64,000 nucleotides of DNA, from positions 371,047,633 through 371,111,632 of the forward strand of contig NC_053039.3 of the NCBI RefSeq assembly GCF_002575655.3, given 5' to 3'. Below are positions 36,401 to 47,222 of the stretch, piece by piece (within the stretch, counting starts at the first letter, position 1; each line of letters begins with the position of its first letter). The stretch is from Aegilops tauschii subsp. strangulata (lineage: Eukaryota > Streptophyta > Magnoliopsida > Poales > Poaceae). The position numbers and the translations under genes are program-made. The notes below the pieces were generated by a model that was not told the origin of the DNA, searched no databases, and saw nothing but the letters and a program-made list of their open reading frames with translations.

Positions 36401-36655
36401 AAGGAGGGACCAGGCCAGCCCAAAGGGCATGGATGAAGATTGGGACCTCGGTGGCAGCCCGGTCAATGCGAGCACGAGACACAGGCCAAGCCACCGTCTT
36501 CCCCCACTCATTGAAACTGGAGGCGAGCATGGGACGCACCTTGCCCATGGCCTCATTGTTGAGCACCAGTGATCGGCCAACTGCGGGTCGGCGGCCGGAG
36601 GCGCACTGGCCTAAGACAGAGGTTTCTTCCCCTTATCCGCTTCTTTCAGCGCCAT
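33427..36655 (-). pseudogene. antisense gene of the deleted Tat element (putative gypsy-type transposon domain, coiled coil)
   Basis: Runs opposite to the LTR orientation. Likely ATG at 36655 (MALKEADKGKKPLS), which stops early. The conserved domain follows in the frame of 36566 (AGLVPPFSAFFNAVLEHYQI, SVTLLAVFSFVCEAMVGIAP, VALLRHFFSLHLIDP). It continues past a frame change near 36130 (PNSGWGHEKLVSP, VKEFVRRRVAPLQRHSRPMW) and 35845 (CLLYRCSNKEEFMDHMPSFD). A donor GTAAGT near 35219 marks an intron. The last part (34865-33427) is a long Glu/Arg/Ala-rich coiled coil (EEAREADRRREAAEKRAWEL and on) with a Gly/Asp-rich end. Same family as the gene at 6147-9644, diverged in sequence. Function unknown. 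Confidence 0.78.
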
Positions 36656-36946
36656 GGCGATGGAGTGAGCAGAGCTCAGGTCAGATTGGAAAGAGGAGCG
36701 GAGTCCCGGGGAAGCAGAGGAATTGGGGAAGTGTGGTGCGGGCGATGGAAGAATAACTGTGTAGGTTGCGGTGGCCGCATAGCCAGGCGGATTCCAAGGC
36801 AGCGTGGGGAAGCAGAGGCGCCCACGTCCAATCAACCGCCATGCGTCGACCAAGGCCGCAGGCTGTTGGGGCCCGCGGTGCTCTGCACTTGACCTTTGGC
36901 TTCGCCTCGAAGCCAAGCCCGAGCGCTCCTTGGGCCCGGGGGCTAC

Positions 36947-37809
36947 TGTCGGCGTTCTGGGAATGGGGGTCCCCAGACTTGCCTGCCTACGACCCATATT
37001 CACCAACAAGCACTCAAGACCCTCGCGAGGGTCCAAGCCTCACGAGGCGGACGACACAAGACCCCTTCTGGAGCGGCCTCATCAGGTTGGCTCGCGAGGG
37101 GCGGAGAGATCAAGGCAAGGAAAACCTCCCGAGGTTCTCGTGACGTGAGCCATGACGACCGAGACCAGGCGGGCACCAGCGCGCACAGTGTCCTTGTTTC
37201 CTCTTTGGTGCTAAGGAGGCAAGTGCAGGCGCGGAGTACCGAGGCGTCAAGCAAAGGTTTCCATATCAGTGCAACGAGACCAAGACTAGCAGGACGGCAA
37301 GACAGAGGTCACCATGGAGCCCAAGGCGGCGTCACCACCAGAGCCTTTTGCAGGCGAAGACTGCTTTTGTCAGGATAAGCTGTACTAGTTGTCCCCTTTC
37401 AAATTGGTCGTTGTTGGCTCCCTTCCCGCTCAATATTTGGGGAGAGGACCAGGGCCTCTATAAATAGGGCTAGCCACCACAGTAGGAAAGAACTTAACTA
37501 GGCTGGAACTCATTCAGTTCATCCTCACACCCACCAAGCACAAGAACACCTCGCCTCAGGAGGTTGTTCTTCCCCTTGAACTGTTCATCCTCAGCCCAAG
37601 AGGCAATCCACCACCACCACACTGGAGTAGGGTATTACACCACAACGGTGGCCCGAACCAGTATAAATCTTGTGTCCTTTGTGTTGCGAGTTCGTCAAGT
37701 TAGCCCTTGAGATCTTAGCGAAGCTAGGACGTGGATCGGTAGGGGGAGATCTTCGTGCGCACCCCAGTGTTCGAACCTTGAGGGTTTTGCCGGAACCCGT
37801 GATCCGACA
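36947..37809 (+). repeat. 3' LTR of the deleted Tat element
   Basis: 863 bp, collinear with 30590-31484, directly followed by the CCATT duplication. Confidence 0.92.
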
Positions 37810-37814
37810 CCATT

Positions 37815-38767
37815 ATCGTCGCCTTCCCCACGTCCACCTTCTGGTCGCCGATGGTGTACAATATGGTGCACGGGGTTTCGTCGTCCTACAAAGAAAATTC
37901 TGCAACGTGAGACATCCGAAAGGCAACGAAAACGTGAGATTATACATTTCTTAAAGGGGGCCGGTGTGACAGATACCGTGAGGGCGTCGAGCTCAGCCAA
38001 AGACGAAGCATCGCCGAGCACGTCCGGTGCGGGAGCCGGTGCCAGAGCCGGTGCGGGAGCCACTACAGGAGCCGGTGCGGGAGCAGGTGCAGCTGCAGGT
38101 GCTGGTGCAACGCTAGTCGAGCTGCTCCCCAAGATGTCAGCAAGGGGAAAGTCCACTGCATTTTTTCTGGATTTTGCCTGCTCCAATTGAAAACGGCCGG
38201 AACCAAGGAAGTAGACATATCTACAAGCACCTGTTTTGCGGCAGCTACCGCTGTTGCGACTGTCTCAGATGATTTCTTCTCAACCGCAATCTCAACCTTC
38301 TTGTTGATGTTTTCTTCAGTTAACCTCCGTCTTTCCTTTCTCTCCTCCGTGGGCTCACGGTAGTACTTCTTCCGCGTGGCGCCGTCTCCGACACCGTGCA
38401 CGCGTCCATACGACGGTCGAGTCTCCATCGGGAGTCGTTTCAATATGTTCAACGCCCGGTTGAATGGAGTGTAACACTTGGGCCTCGCCAACGCCTCAGA
38501 CGGCGAGTCGCTTTCGGCCGCAATCCTGTGCTGCTCTCTCTGCAAAAGGCACAAGGATCGTTTACAAATATGACTAACGTGCAGTCAAATTGATCAAAAA
38601 CTAAAATTACCAGCAGTCTCATGAACCTCGTCGTGACCGCGTTCGTCTCGAAAATCTTCATCACTAGGTCCCACCGGTGCCGGGCCCTGAGAACGTCACG
38701 CTCCTGCGGGATGGTGAACTCCGTCAAGGGGTCTGGGATTCCCAGACTCGCGGCTTCCGCGTCCTCC
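37815..38767 (-). pseudogene. CACTA second gene, middle part (end of exon 1, exon 2, start of exon 3)
   Basis: Resumes after LINE B with KEDAEAASLGIPDPLTEFT and runs to a donor at 38610. Exon 2 is 38539-37977, exon 3 starts at 37885; introns are GT-AG and the first joint is phase 0. Exon 2 has a charged helix (EPTEERKERRRLTEENINKK) and, after a frameshift at an A6 run near 38172, a tract of Ala-Pro repeats. Exon 3 (DETPCTILYTIGDQKVDVGK) continues to the Tat insertion at 37814. Confidence 0.72.
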
Positions 38768-38904
38768 TTTTTTGAATATGAACGACAGTGGGAGAGGCTC
38801 CCACTGACTTTGTATTACTCACAAAGAACCAGTTACAACATTGTTACATGTGGGGTGTTTGTGGGCCCCCGGCCATGTACCTCAGGAGACTACTTTTAAC
38901 AATA

Positions 38905-41059
38905 TTACAAGTTTTGTATGTAAGTGTCTAGGAAAGGACGCAATTCCTCCCTACAATTGTGAACCAACAAGGCCAAAAGCTCTTTGAATCTAGCCAACCA
39001 TGAACCAAAAGAGTGTGGAATCCCTCTGAAGTATACATTATTTCTCTCTTTCCACAGGCTCCATGCAGCCATTAAGGAGATGTCCATGAACAGTGGTCGC
39101 CGCCAATGTTCCCTGCCAGCATGCAGCAAAGTGAGCCTATTCCCAAGGCTTGGCCAAAGCATGCCAACCTTGTCCCAGCATTGTTGGCTAAACGGGCAAG
39201 TGAAGAAGAGGTGCTCAGCCGTTTCCTCGGGAGGGTTCTGGCAGAGCATGCATGTGTAAGTGTTACCCGCCACGACAAAGTGTCTGCGTTTCAGCATGTT
39301 CCTAGTGTTAGGCGATCAACCAACAGCAGGCAACCAAACATTTTTAATTTAATCGGACTCTTAGCCTTCCATAGCCAGCCAAAGGCATCATCAGCAACCA
39401 TCTCTCTGAAGCAGTGATCATAGTATCTCTTGGAGGAGAATGCCCCACCAAGGTTGCACTCCCAGGTATCGTTGCATTCCCTGTCAAGAAGCACATGCAT
39501 CGATCCTTGTTGGATTTCTATGACCTCCTCTCTAGCTTGTGTGGATAGCGGCAAGTAGAAGATCAAGCTCGGGCCTGCAGCTGTGAGAATATTGACAGCA
39601 GGCTCATCTTCGTTCAAGCAGAAAGAGAAAGCTCTGGGGAAGATCTCCATTAGGGGGCATCACGGCCATCGAACCAGGCATCTTTCCAGAACAGGGAGGA
39701 GGATCCGTTGCCCAAAGTGACTCCGGTGATCCCACGGAACACATCACTGAGCTGCATTACGTTGCGCCACCAAAAAGAGCCAACTGGTTCCATTGCATGC
39801 GGTATTCTACCCGTGTAATAGGTATCCCAGATAATAGTCACCCAGGGGCCGTCGTGGTGGTTATAAAACTTAAACAGATGCTTCAGAAGGAGGGCCACAT
39901 TCTGGGTTTTGATATCGATGATCCCAAGCCCACCTTTGCGTTTGGGCCTACAAACCAACTCCCAGGCTGCTCGGGAGTTATTTTTGACACCATCGTCAAA
40001 GTTCTTCGCCCAAAGACAGTATCTGCGCGGCTTATCAAGGTGCTCAATCACTTTTGGGTGAAGCTTAACCGTACACATGGCATAAATTAGCATCGATGTT
40101 ACTGCTGAATTGACTAATGTGAGTTTGGCCCCGGATGACATCAAAGACAGTGCCGTGGACATCTTTCTTTCCACTCCATGCAAAAGTGGCATGAGCTCTA
40201 GCAATGTCGGCCTCGTCGTGCCCATGGGGAGGCCGAGATATGTGAACGGCATTGTGCCAACTGAGCAGCCAAAGACATGTGCCAATTCCAGTGCGCGCTG
40301 CGGATCAAGGTTAATGGGAATGAGGGTGGATTTGTGGAAGTTGATCTTCAGACCAACCGATGCTGCATAGTCCTCTAGGATGGTTTTCGTGCGGGCAGCT
40401 TGATCAGGGCGGGCTGGCATCACCAGAATGGTGTCGTCCGCGTATTGCACCACCGGATAGTCACCATCGCGATTGCATGGGATGAGCAGTTCAATCAACC
40501 TATGAGCAAACGCGTCATTGACCGCGGCTTGGAGAAGATCAGCAGCGAGGACAAAAATCAGTGGAGAGAGGGGGTCACCTTGTCGCACCCCACATTTGCA
40601 CTGAAACTTTCTGCCAGGGACCCCATTAAGGAGGACAGAAGACACACCAGAGCCAAAGATTTTTTCCATCCAACCCAGCCACTTTTCATCAAACCCCATG
40701 TGTCTCATGATCTCCATCATTGGGACATGCTCTATGGTGTCAAAGGCTTTGGCGAAGTCGAGTTTGAGCAGTATAATCTCACGCGACGACCTCTGGCATT
40801 GGTGAATGTATTCAAATGACCATGCAAGACAGTCCTGGATGGTTCTTCCCTTAATGAAGCCATACTGGTTCCTATGGATGATCTTCAAGATAACTTTCTG
40901 CAAACGATTGGCCAAGATATTTGTGACAATTTTCAGACAACAGTTCTGCAGGGTTATTGGCCTGTAATCGTTGGCAGTTTCAGGAGATGAGGTCTTTGGT
41001 ATCAAGGTAATATATCCCTCGCTAATGCTGGTGATATCAAGGTTGCCCTCATGGAAATC
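38905..41059 (-). pseudogene. LINE B ORF2: reverse transcriptase and zinc-binding C-terminus
   Basis: In frame with the preceding part. Plant LINE RT blocks are clear: IPKTSSPETANDYRPI, LLKLDFAKAFDTIEH (first catalytic Asp), GVRQGDPLSPLIF, and the catalytic VVQYADDTILV. The thumb-side block LGLPMG and KRKGGLGI follow. A shift near 39650 and another near 39300 precede the RVT zinc-binding domain (LCQNPPEETAEHLFFTCPFS and WLWKAKSPIKLKMFGCLLL). The domain ends near 38905. The element cannot move itself. Confidence 0.92.
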
Positions 41060-42504
41060 CTAACACATCCTGTAGAAATCCTCTTTAATAATCTGCCAAC
41101 AACTCTTAAGAAAGCAGCCGTTAAAACCATCAGGGCCCGGGGCCCGGTCGGCTGGCATTTCTTTTATCACCGCATCAATCTCCTCCTTAGAAAATGGTAC
41201 TGACAACTCATCTAAACCAGGAATTTGTCTAATGATCCAGGAGAGGTTGAAGCGCACGGTAGTAGGTTTGGAAGAGCCCAAACGTTCCTTATATGTTTTG
41301 TACAAAACCCATTCTTTGCCGATGTGATCACTCACCACCACGTCCCTGTCCCGTAAGTTAGCAATCGAGTTTTGCCTAAACCTCTCAGTCGTGAGGGATT
41401 GAAAGAGTTTAGTATTTTCATCTGCGAATCAGGAATATCTGACAGTGCATCGTTTCCTCCAATAGTCATTCTGATATTTCAGCAACATATCTAGATGCAA
41501 TTTCAAGATACGCCTGAAGTTTTTTTCTTGTATAAAGAGTGCTCGTTTATCCTCAAGATTATCCAACTGAGCGAGAGCTTCATTACTGTTTTGAATCATG
41601 GTTTTCAGTTTCGAGATACCACGGGTCCAACGCTTAAGCTCATAGCGCAGATTTTTCATCTTTTTGCAGATAAGTGCCGTGGAGTTGGGAGCATGGCATG
41701 GCTTGGACCAGGAGCGTGCGACCACGTCAGAGAAGCCCTCATGATTGACCCAGTAGTTTTCAAACTGGAAGAGCTTGGACTTGGGGATTTTAGACTCAAT
41801 GGCCACAACACATGGGATGTGATCAGAAACTGGTTTGCCAAGAGGTAAGACCATCGTGTTCGGGAAGGCAGTGGTCCAATTAGACGACGAGAAGAACCAG
41901 TCAAGTTGTTCAAGCAAGGGGTCATCCTGCATGTTACTCCAAGTATACGATCGACCCTTGACAGGGAGTTCCATCAGAGTTTGTGCACGGATGATTTCAT
42001 TGAACAGGAGCATATCAGCAGCATCTCCACCAGGTTTGTTTCTATTAGCCATGGAGCGAATGAAGTTGAAGTCCCCCAATATCAGCCAATTTTCACGGCT
42101 GGGTATATTGAGATCAAACAGCCAAGAACTAAAATCCACCCGACGCTGGCCAGAACAAGGGCCATAAACATTGACTAAATTCCAGGCCTCATTAGATTGC
42201 ATGGAAACAAAAGAAACACCCACAACAAAGGAGTCAATAAACCACGGCGTGCCCACAAACAGAGAGCTATTCCAAATTGTGATAATACCACCCGAAGCAC
42301 CCATGGAAGGTGCAAATGCAAACTTATCAAAGCGCTTAGGACAGAAAGTTTTAATAAAAGCTAGATCAAACGATTCACGTTTAGTTTCCTGGATACATAG
42401 CACCGAACAACCGCCAGTATCAATCGCATTTCTAAGAGCCAAAAGTTTGCTTCAGAGTTTATGCCTCTGACATTCCACAATAACATGTTCCAAGATTTAT
42501 TCAT
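41060..42504 (-). pseudogene. LINE B ORF2: apurinic-type endonuclease and linker
   Basis: ATG at 42504 (MNKSWNMLLWNVRGIN); a shift near 42440 leads to the long frame. The endonuclease/exonuclease/phosphatase fold shows CIQETKRE (Glu), NVYGP, WLILGDFN and the closing VSDHIPCVV, the catalytic Asp-His pair. It nicks target DNA for target-primed reverse transcription. A TGA at 41431 and a stop at 41062 interrupt the linker before the RT (VIKEMPADRAPGPDGF). Confidence 0.88.
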
Positions 42505-42715
42505 GACGGCCGAGAAGATCAGTCTTCAGTAGTAGAAGCCATTTGCTGGCCATCCAGCAGCTTCTCCGCAGATAGATCATCAGGAGCAATCCCGCAGCGG
42601 CCACCCACTTGTTGGATTTCCTCAATAGAGGTAGGAGGCGGGCAGGAAGCAGAGGCCACCTGTGCAGGAGCAGCAGCCATGGACATGGCCTTAACAAAAG
42701 GCAGCACACGAGCTC

Positions 42716-44040
42716 TCACCCTCGATCTTGTCTGTTTGATGTCATTGGCCTGGTTGACTTTGAAGCCATCGTACTTGTTTGACCTGGTGCTCCTTCTAAC
42801 CGCAGTGGTGTCAAGGGCACATTAGCATTACGCGAGCTGGTGACCGCAAAGAGAGACGAAGAAGAAAGCGTCTGGAGAGCAATCCCATGAACATGTAAAG
42901 CAGCAAGAACTGACTGAGATTCGACAGGTTCAGAAATGAAATGTGCCGTGATGGCCTTAAGTCCAGGGGATCGATCAACCAAGATCCATTCCTCATCAAC
43001 AACATTAGCTATGCCAGGTACGTCCTCTTGCAGCAAGTTGCTAGGAATGATGTTGGCTCCCATCTGGAAGTGAGCACCAAAAAGCATAGACATGAAATCT
43101 GGCTCGGGCACCATATTGGACAACCACACAGCACGGACAGAGTTCATGTGGTTCTGAATGACCCTGAAGGGGTTAAGTGGGAGCATGACAGTCTCATGCT
43201 ACACATCAGTAAGGGCCCGAGTGTACATGCGTTTGAGCATTTCTCCAATCCAAAGCAGAAATTCCTGGTCAAGAGTAACCATGAGATTAACTGAATCACC
43301 ACCAGCTCTGAGAAATGTTGAATGTGCCATAGGATTCCCAAGAACAAAACCATCAGCCAAAGCTTCAACCGCCTCAATTTCCTCATCAGACGCCCAGACA
43401 TCAGACAAATTGTCTTGAATGTTATGCTCAGGATCAACACCATCCATCAGGGGCGGCCCATCATACTGAAAAAAAGGTTCTAAAGCTGAAACCTGAATAA
43501 GGTGGAGGAATAACTGGCCAGGGACGCCACCCATTTTCCTGAAGCTCTTCCGGTGCATGTGCAGGGGCATTCCAAGCAGCTTCATTCAGCGCCTCCTGTG
43601 CAGCCATCTCATCGAGCCTGGCCTGCTGCATAACAGTGTAGAACGGGAGCTGATACAGGTGCGGGGATGCATTAAGGAGGGGAGGAGCTTCCTCCGTGCC
43701 AACCAGATCAGGGATGGTGTTTCTGCCATTAAGCACATAGACTGGGACAGACCAAGCGCGGCCAAGTCCAGGCAGCGGACCAACTCGAGTGACCAAAAGA
43801 CTGTGTGGAGCTTCAGCAACATCTTTGATATGACATTTAACTAGAACACGGGCTTTGTTTTGTCCTGGGCGCGGCCAGACAAGCAGTTTACCAAAATTAG
43901 AGACAGACTTATGAATGTAATGCTCAGTCTGATAATCCATAGGGAAAGCAAGAAGCATAATCCAGACTTCATATTCAAAGGCAGACATGCGCATATTAAG
44001 ACCTTCATCATGCGGGACTAAAGAAAACGTGGAATCATAT
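42716..44040 (-). pseudogene. LINE B ORF1, C-terminal part
   Basis: Begins inside ORF1 with EYEVWIMLLAFPMDYQTEHY and KCHIKDVAEAPHSLLVTRVG, wording typical of wheat LINE ORF1 after the knuckle region. Continues in shifted frames (43585-43199, 43186-42716) to about 42716. The N-terminus and zinc knuckles are missing because of 5' truncation. Confidence 0.7.
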
Positions 44041-44791
44041 GGACCTCTTCCCGCCGTAACCACAGCTTCCGAGGTGGTGGCACCCAATGTTCCTCTGTTT
44101 TAGCCCCTTCATGTACTTCGACTTTTTTTTTGGCAGCTTCGACCTCGCAAGCCGCCTTGAATATTTCAAAGTTCTCTGTCGTGATTGTCGGATTATCCTT
44201 TACAATCTCGGAGTAGGGTTCCTTTTTGTTGACGATCCGATATTTCACCCTTGATTTCCAGGCGGCCAACGCGTCGCTAAACTTGGTCATGGCGTGTTTG
44301 TTTATCTTCTTCATTGTCGGGTCCTTATCTGGATCTTTATAATCATTTTCATTCCGGCCCGGGAACAAGAATATCTGGTGCAGCTTCTTTAGGAGGGAGG
44401 GCCTCATATTATCTATCTTCTGTAGTTTCTCATCGTTGATGGTGGCGGTTGTCCGTATGGTGCAGCCTATTTGATTGCCGTAGCACGCGCGCACTTCCTC
44501 GGGCGCGTTTGGCTCAAAATTGTCGTCGTCCACCTCCGTGACCACCAGTCTAGTAGTCTTGAGCTTGTTAGGAAGCCGTTGCCTCTTTGCTTTCGGTTCT
44601 ATACCGGCTCCGCTAGTCTCGGCGCCGGTCTCAGTCTCAGCGCCGGTCTCGATGTCGGTCTCAATCTCCGATGTGACAGGTGGACCCAGCAACATCAACT
44701 CTTGATCGTCGGCTTCCCTCAAAAATTCTTCTGCCGCCAGGTAGACGTTGTCGCAGTCACCAGAACCCTGTCCTTCATCGTTGCTAGCCAT
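44041..44791 (-). pseudogene. CACTA second gene, exon 1 N-terminal part
   Basis: ATG at 44791 (MASNDEGQGSGDCDNVYLAAEEFLRE). The protein is acidic at first, then has a basic motif (KAKRQRLPNKLKTTR) and the conserved block YGNQIGCTIRTTATIN and MRPSLLKKLHQIFLFP. I recognise the start from the accessory ORF of Triticeae CACTA elements. A nine-A run at 44131-44123 hides a frameshift: after it the true frame reads KYMKGLKQRNIGCHHLGSCG. LINE B cuts the exon at 44040. Role in transposition is unknown, possibly the DNA-binding partner of the transposase. Confidence 0.75.
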
Positions 44792-44939
44792 GTTTCCTAT
44801 GATTAAATCTAGTCAATTAATTCTAGACCTAATAAAATGAATAATGGCATAAAAAAAGGCATATGCTTTGCAGGAACGTTGACTCCTTCCCGGTGCAGCA
44901 AATCGCGGGCACTCGATATGTCCTAGTTTGTAGCACAAG

Positions 44940-44972
44940 TCATGCCGAAATTCACGGAAAATTTCGGCATGA
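44940..44972. repeat. perfect 13-bp hairpin
   Basis: TCATGCCGAAATT (44940-44952), seven-base loop, AATTTCGGCATGA (44960-44972). Confidence 0.9.
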
Positions 44973-45554
44973 CCTTTGCTTTAAAGTGGACAAATCGAGC
45001 ACCTGAAATTTGCCGGAACGGAAATGAATCAACATTCCGGCAAAACATAGGCCACCCGCGCTTCATTCCCTGGAAACAACAAAAGGCCACATGGGCACAA
45101 TCGAACCACACTTCAATGAAAAGATATAACATGACCACTTCAATGAAAAGATAAAATCAACAATAAAAGTCTAGGAAGGATCATCTTTAAAATAAAAGTT
45201 GCCTAAATTCTTTTCCTAGAAAAATAGTGGTCTTTTCAAAAATCAAAAACCTTTGCAAAATGACCTCACTAAACACTTCTCTACCTAGGACAGAACCGAA
45301 ATTTTGTTCTAGCTATTCCTCTCTCTCTCCCCCTCTCTCTCACACACACACACATTATTTTCTCTAACGCTTCTCTGCCTAGGACAGAACCCAATTAAAT
45401 TGCAAAGGAACTCCATTTCTCTAACCCTTCTCACCTAATGCTCTAAAATAAATTCTTCCTCTAACCTAGCGAACCTAGTTAATCTAGCTTAAACCTAACG
45501 AACCTAATTAACCTAGCTATTTAACCTAGTTAGTAAACCTAGCTAGTTAACCTA

Positions 45555-45765
45555 GTTTACCTAGATAATTAACCTAATTAAAGTAGTTAACCTAGCTAGT
45601 TCTCTGTCAAAGCCCTAACTAAATTTTTGCACTAACCTAGATAATTAACCTAATTAAACTAGTTAACCTAACAAGTTCTCTGTCAAAGACCTAAATAAAC
45701 TTTTGCACTAACCTAGATAATTAACCTAATTAAACTAGTTAACCTAGCTAGCTAGTTCTCTGTCC
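45555..45765. repeat. tandem repeat, 76-80-bp units
   Basis: Units marked by gttctctgtcaaag at 45599, 45675 and 45755 with cctagataattaacctaatt between them. Lies inside the CACTA. Confidence 0.8.
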
Positions 45766-46124
45766 AATGTTTGTGCTATGCATGAGAGAGAGAGAGAGGA
45801 GGGGTGGGGGCTTACAGAGGATGGCTCCGGTCGTGGCGAGGGAGGCAGGGGCGTCTCCGGTGACGGCGAGGGAGGCAGTTGTGGCGAGGGAGGCAGGGCG
45901 TCGAGGGTGGCTCGCTAGCGCCGAGGGCGGCTCCGGTGGCGTTGATGAGGCCGCGCGGCTCCGGTGGCGTCGACGGCGCGCGGCACTGGTGGCTCCGGGG
46001 GCGTTGACGTCGGCAGGAGACGGCGGCGAAGTAGGGCGACGGCGAATTGGGGAGACGGCGGCGAAGTGGGGGCGAGAGATTTGGGGGAGAAGTGGTGGCC
46101 GTGGGGAAACCGCTTTTGGGTTAA

Positions 46125-46660
46125 GTCGAACTTAGCGGTAGCGCGTTTATGTAAAAGCGCTATAGCTAGCGCTTTTCAGTAAACGCGCTACTGCTATAGA
46201 TATGTATTTTCCTTTTCTTTTCTTATTTCCTTTTCTCTTTCTATAGCGGGGGTCTAAACAAGCGCTACTGCTAAGTTATCTATAGCGCCTCTGATGAACA
46301 GACGCTACTGCTATTCCTTTTTCCTTTTTCCCTTTTTCATTTATTTTTCTTTACATTTTTTTTCTTTCTCCTTTTCTTATCTCTTTCATTTTCATTTACT
46401 TTTCTATTTGTTTTTCATTTAATTTTTTTTATTAATAGCAGCGCATTTCACACTAAAATAAACTTAGCGGTAGCGCTCTTTCTAGAAGACCGCTACCACT
46501 ATATATAGCCTATTGGCTTAGTAGTGAGAATTTTAATAGTAACGATTTTAAAAGTAGATACGCTACTGCTACGTTTATGTCTGCAACGCGTTTATCCTGC
46601 ACGCGCTATTGTTATTTAGCAGTAGCGCCGTTTTTTAACGAGCGCTAGTGCTAAAGTTCT
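46125..46660. repeat. right subterminal repeats of the CACTA
   Basis: The same gcgctactgct/agcagtagcgc motif recurs through T-rich DNA to the right end, matching the left side. Confidence 0.85.
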
Positions 46661-46685
46661 GTGTATAAGATTTTCGATAGTAGCA

Positions 46686-47222
46686 ATGATGCGAGCCGGC
46701 AAGCCATTCTTCCCTGGACGGCACTGACCTGTCTGCCACCAGGCTCGCCGCCGTCATGGATCTGATGTGCTGAGCCGCTCCCGACGCATCCACCGAAACC
46801 GCGCCCGTGCTCCCTTCCGGCAAAGGTTGCGAGATGCGCCGGGTCGTGGCCCTGGAGCCGCGACCCCCCGGCGCAAAGCGCCGCCCGCGCTCCGCGCCCA
46901 GGCCGCGCGCCTCCGCCGCGAAAGCCACAAAATCACCGACCGACGGTCCCTCCGGCACCGCACACAGCTGCCGCTCCGATTCCTCCCCGACGTCTTCGTC
47001 TTCAGATTCTGCCGCCGACAGCGCCCAGAAACGGTTGCGGCAGGCCCCAGCCCTCGCCGCCGGCAAGCCGGCATGCTCCCCCGCCGTGCGCGCCTGGGAA
47101 GAACCCGCACCACGGCGGACCAAGGTCCACGCCGCCGGAGAAGCCCCACCCGGCGCCCGCCCCGTTGGAGAAACGCAGTCGCCAGCCCCGTCGCCTGTCC
47201 GTACACCTAACGGCTCGCACAT
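46686..47222 (-). pseudogene. LINE ORF1 N-terminal fragment next to the CACTA element
   Basis: ATG at 47222; the frame is open to 46686, where it meets the ATG target duplication of the CACTA. The stretch AAWTLVRRG to RNRFWALSAAESEDEDVGEE resembles the start of wheat LINE ORF1 proteins as I know them. Read across the CACTA it would continue into the leader of LINE A at 27911. The opposite strand is also open because the DNA is very GC-rich; I prefer the minus strand for its acidic block and LINE-like wording. Confidence 0.5.

Larger units (their letters stand above)
30590..37809 (+). mobile_element. internally deleted Tat-type element (no pol), nested in the CACTA gene
   Basis: LTRs 30590-31484 and 36947-37809 both start TGTCGGCGTTCT and end ACA, with duplications CCATT at 30585-30589 and 37810-37814. 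A primer-binding site follows the left LTR and a purine-rich gggcccgggggctac precedes the right one, so it reads left to right. The 5.5-kb interior keeps only the start of gag (+) and an antisense gene (-) of the same family type as in the Tat element at 4546-17747. LTRs differ at about 36 sites and one block deletion over roughly 860 bp (by eye, near 4%). It needs helper proteins to move. Confidence 0.9.
38768..44040 (-). mobile_element. LINE B: 5'-truncated L1-type LINE nested in the CACTA gene
   Basis: Minus strand order: end of ORF1 (to about 42716), ORF2 with endonuclease, RT and zinc-binding C-terminus, 3' UTR and an A6 tail (38773-38768). The 5' joint at 44040/44041 is where the CACTA protein frame (GSCGYGGKRS) stops and LINE ORF1 begins (DSTFSLVPHDEGLNM). 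No clear target duplication is visible: the CACTA reading resumes directly after the tail as KEDAEAAS, so a few target codons seem lost. Confidence 0.88.
44792..46124 (-). other. CACTA 5' region of the second gene, no transposase
   Basis: Holds a perfect hairpin (44940-44972), CT/CA microsatellites near 45325-45355, a 76-80-bp tandem repeat (45555-45765) and a GC-rich leader-like stretch (45790-46110). The 122-codon frame in that GC-rich part has no recognisable domain. Confidence 0.6.
27915..46685 (-). mobile_element. non-autonomous CACTA (DTC) transposon, 18.8 kb with nested insertions
   Basis: Left end CACTACTAGGGAAAAC at 27915, preceded by ATG (27912-27914). Right end reads TTTTCGATAGTAGCA, an eroded inverse of the left terminus, followed by ATG (46686-46688); three-base duplications are the CACTA rule. 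Both ends carry many copies of the motif agcagtagcgc in either orientation. Without its two nested elements it is about 6.3 kb. No transposase (TNP2-like) sequence is present; only the second CACTA gene remains, on the minus strand. An inner CACTA-like octamer (TAGTAGTG at 46519-46526) was considered as terminus but has no matching TSD. Confidence 0.85.

Noticed and set aside
36766..37148. Plus-strand frames spanning interior and 3' LTR
   Set aside because: They cross the element boundary into LTR sequence and have no recognisable domain.
46519..46526. TAGTAGTG as the right end of the CACTA
   Set aside because: The flanking bases AGA do not match the ATG at the left end, and subterminal repeats continue to 46660; the end at 46685 has both ATG and a TTTTCGATAGTAG terminus.
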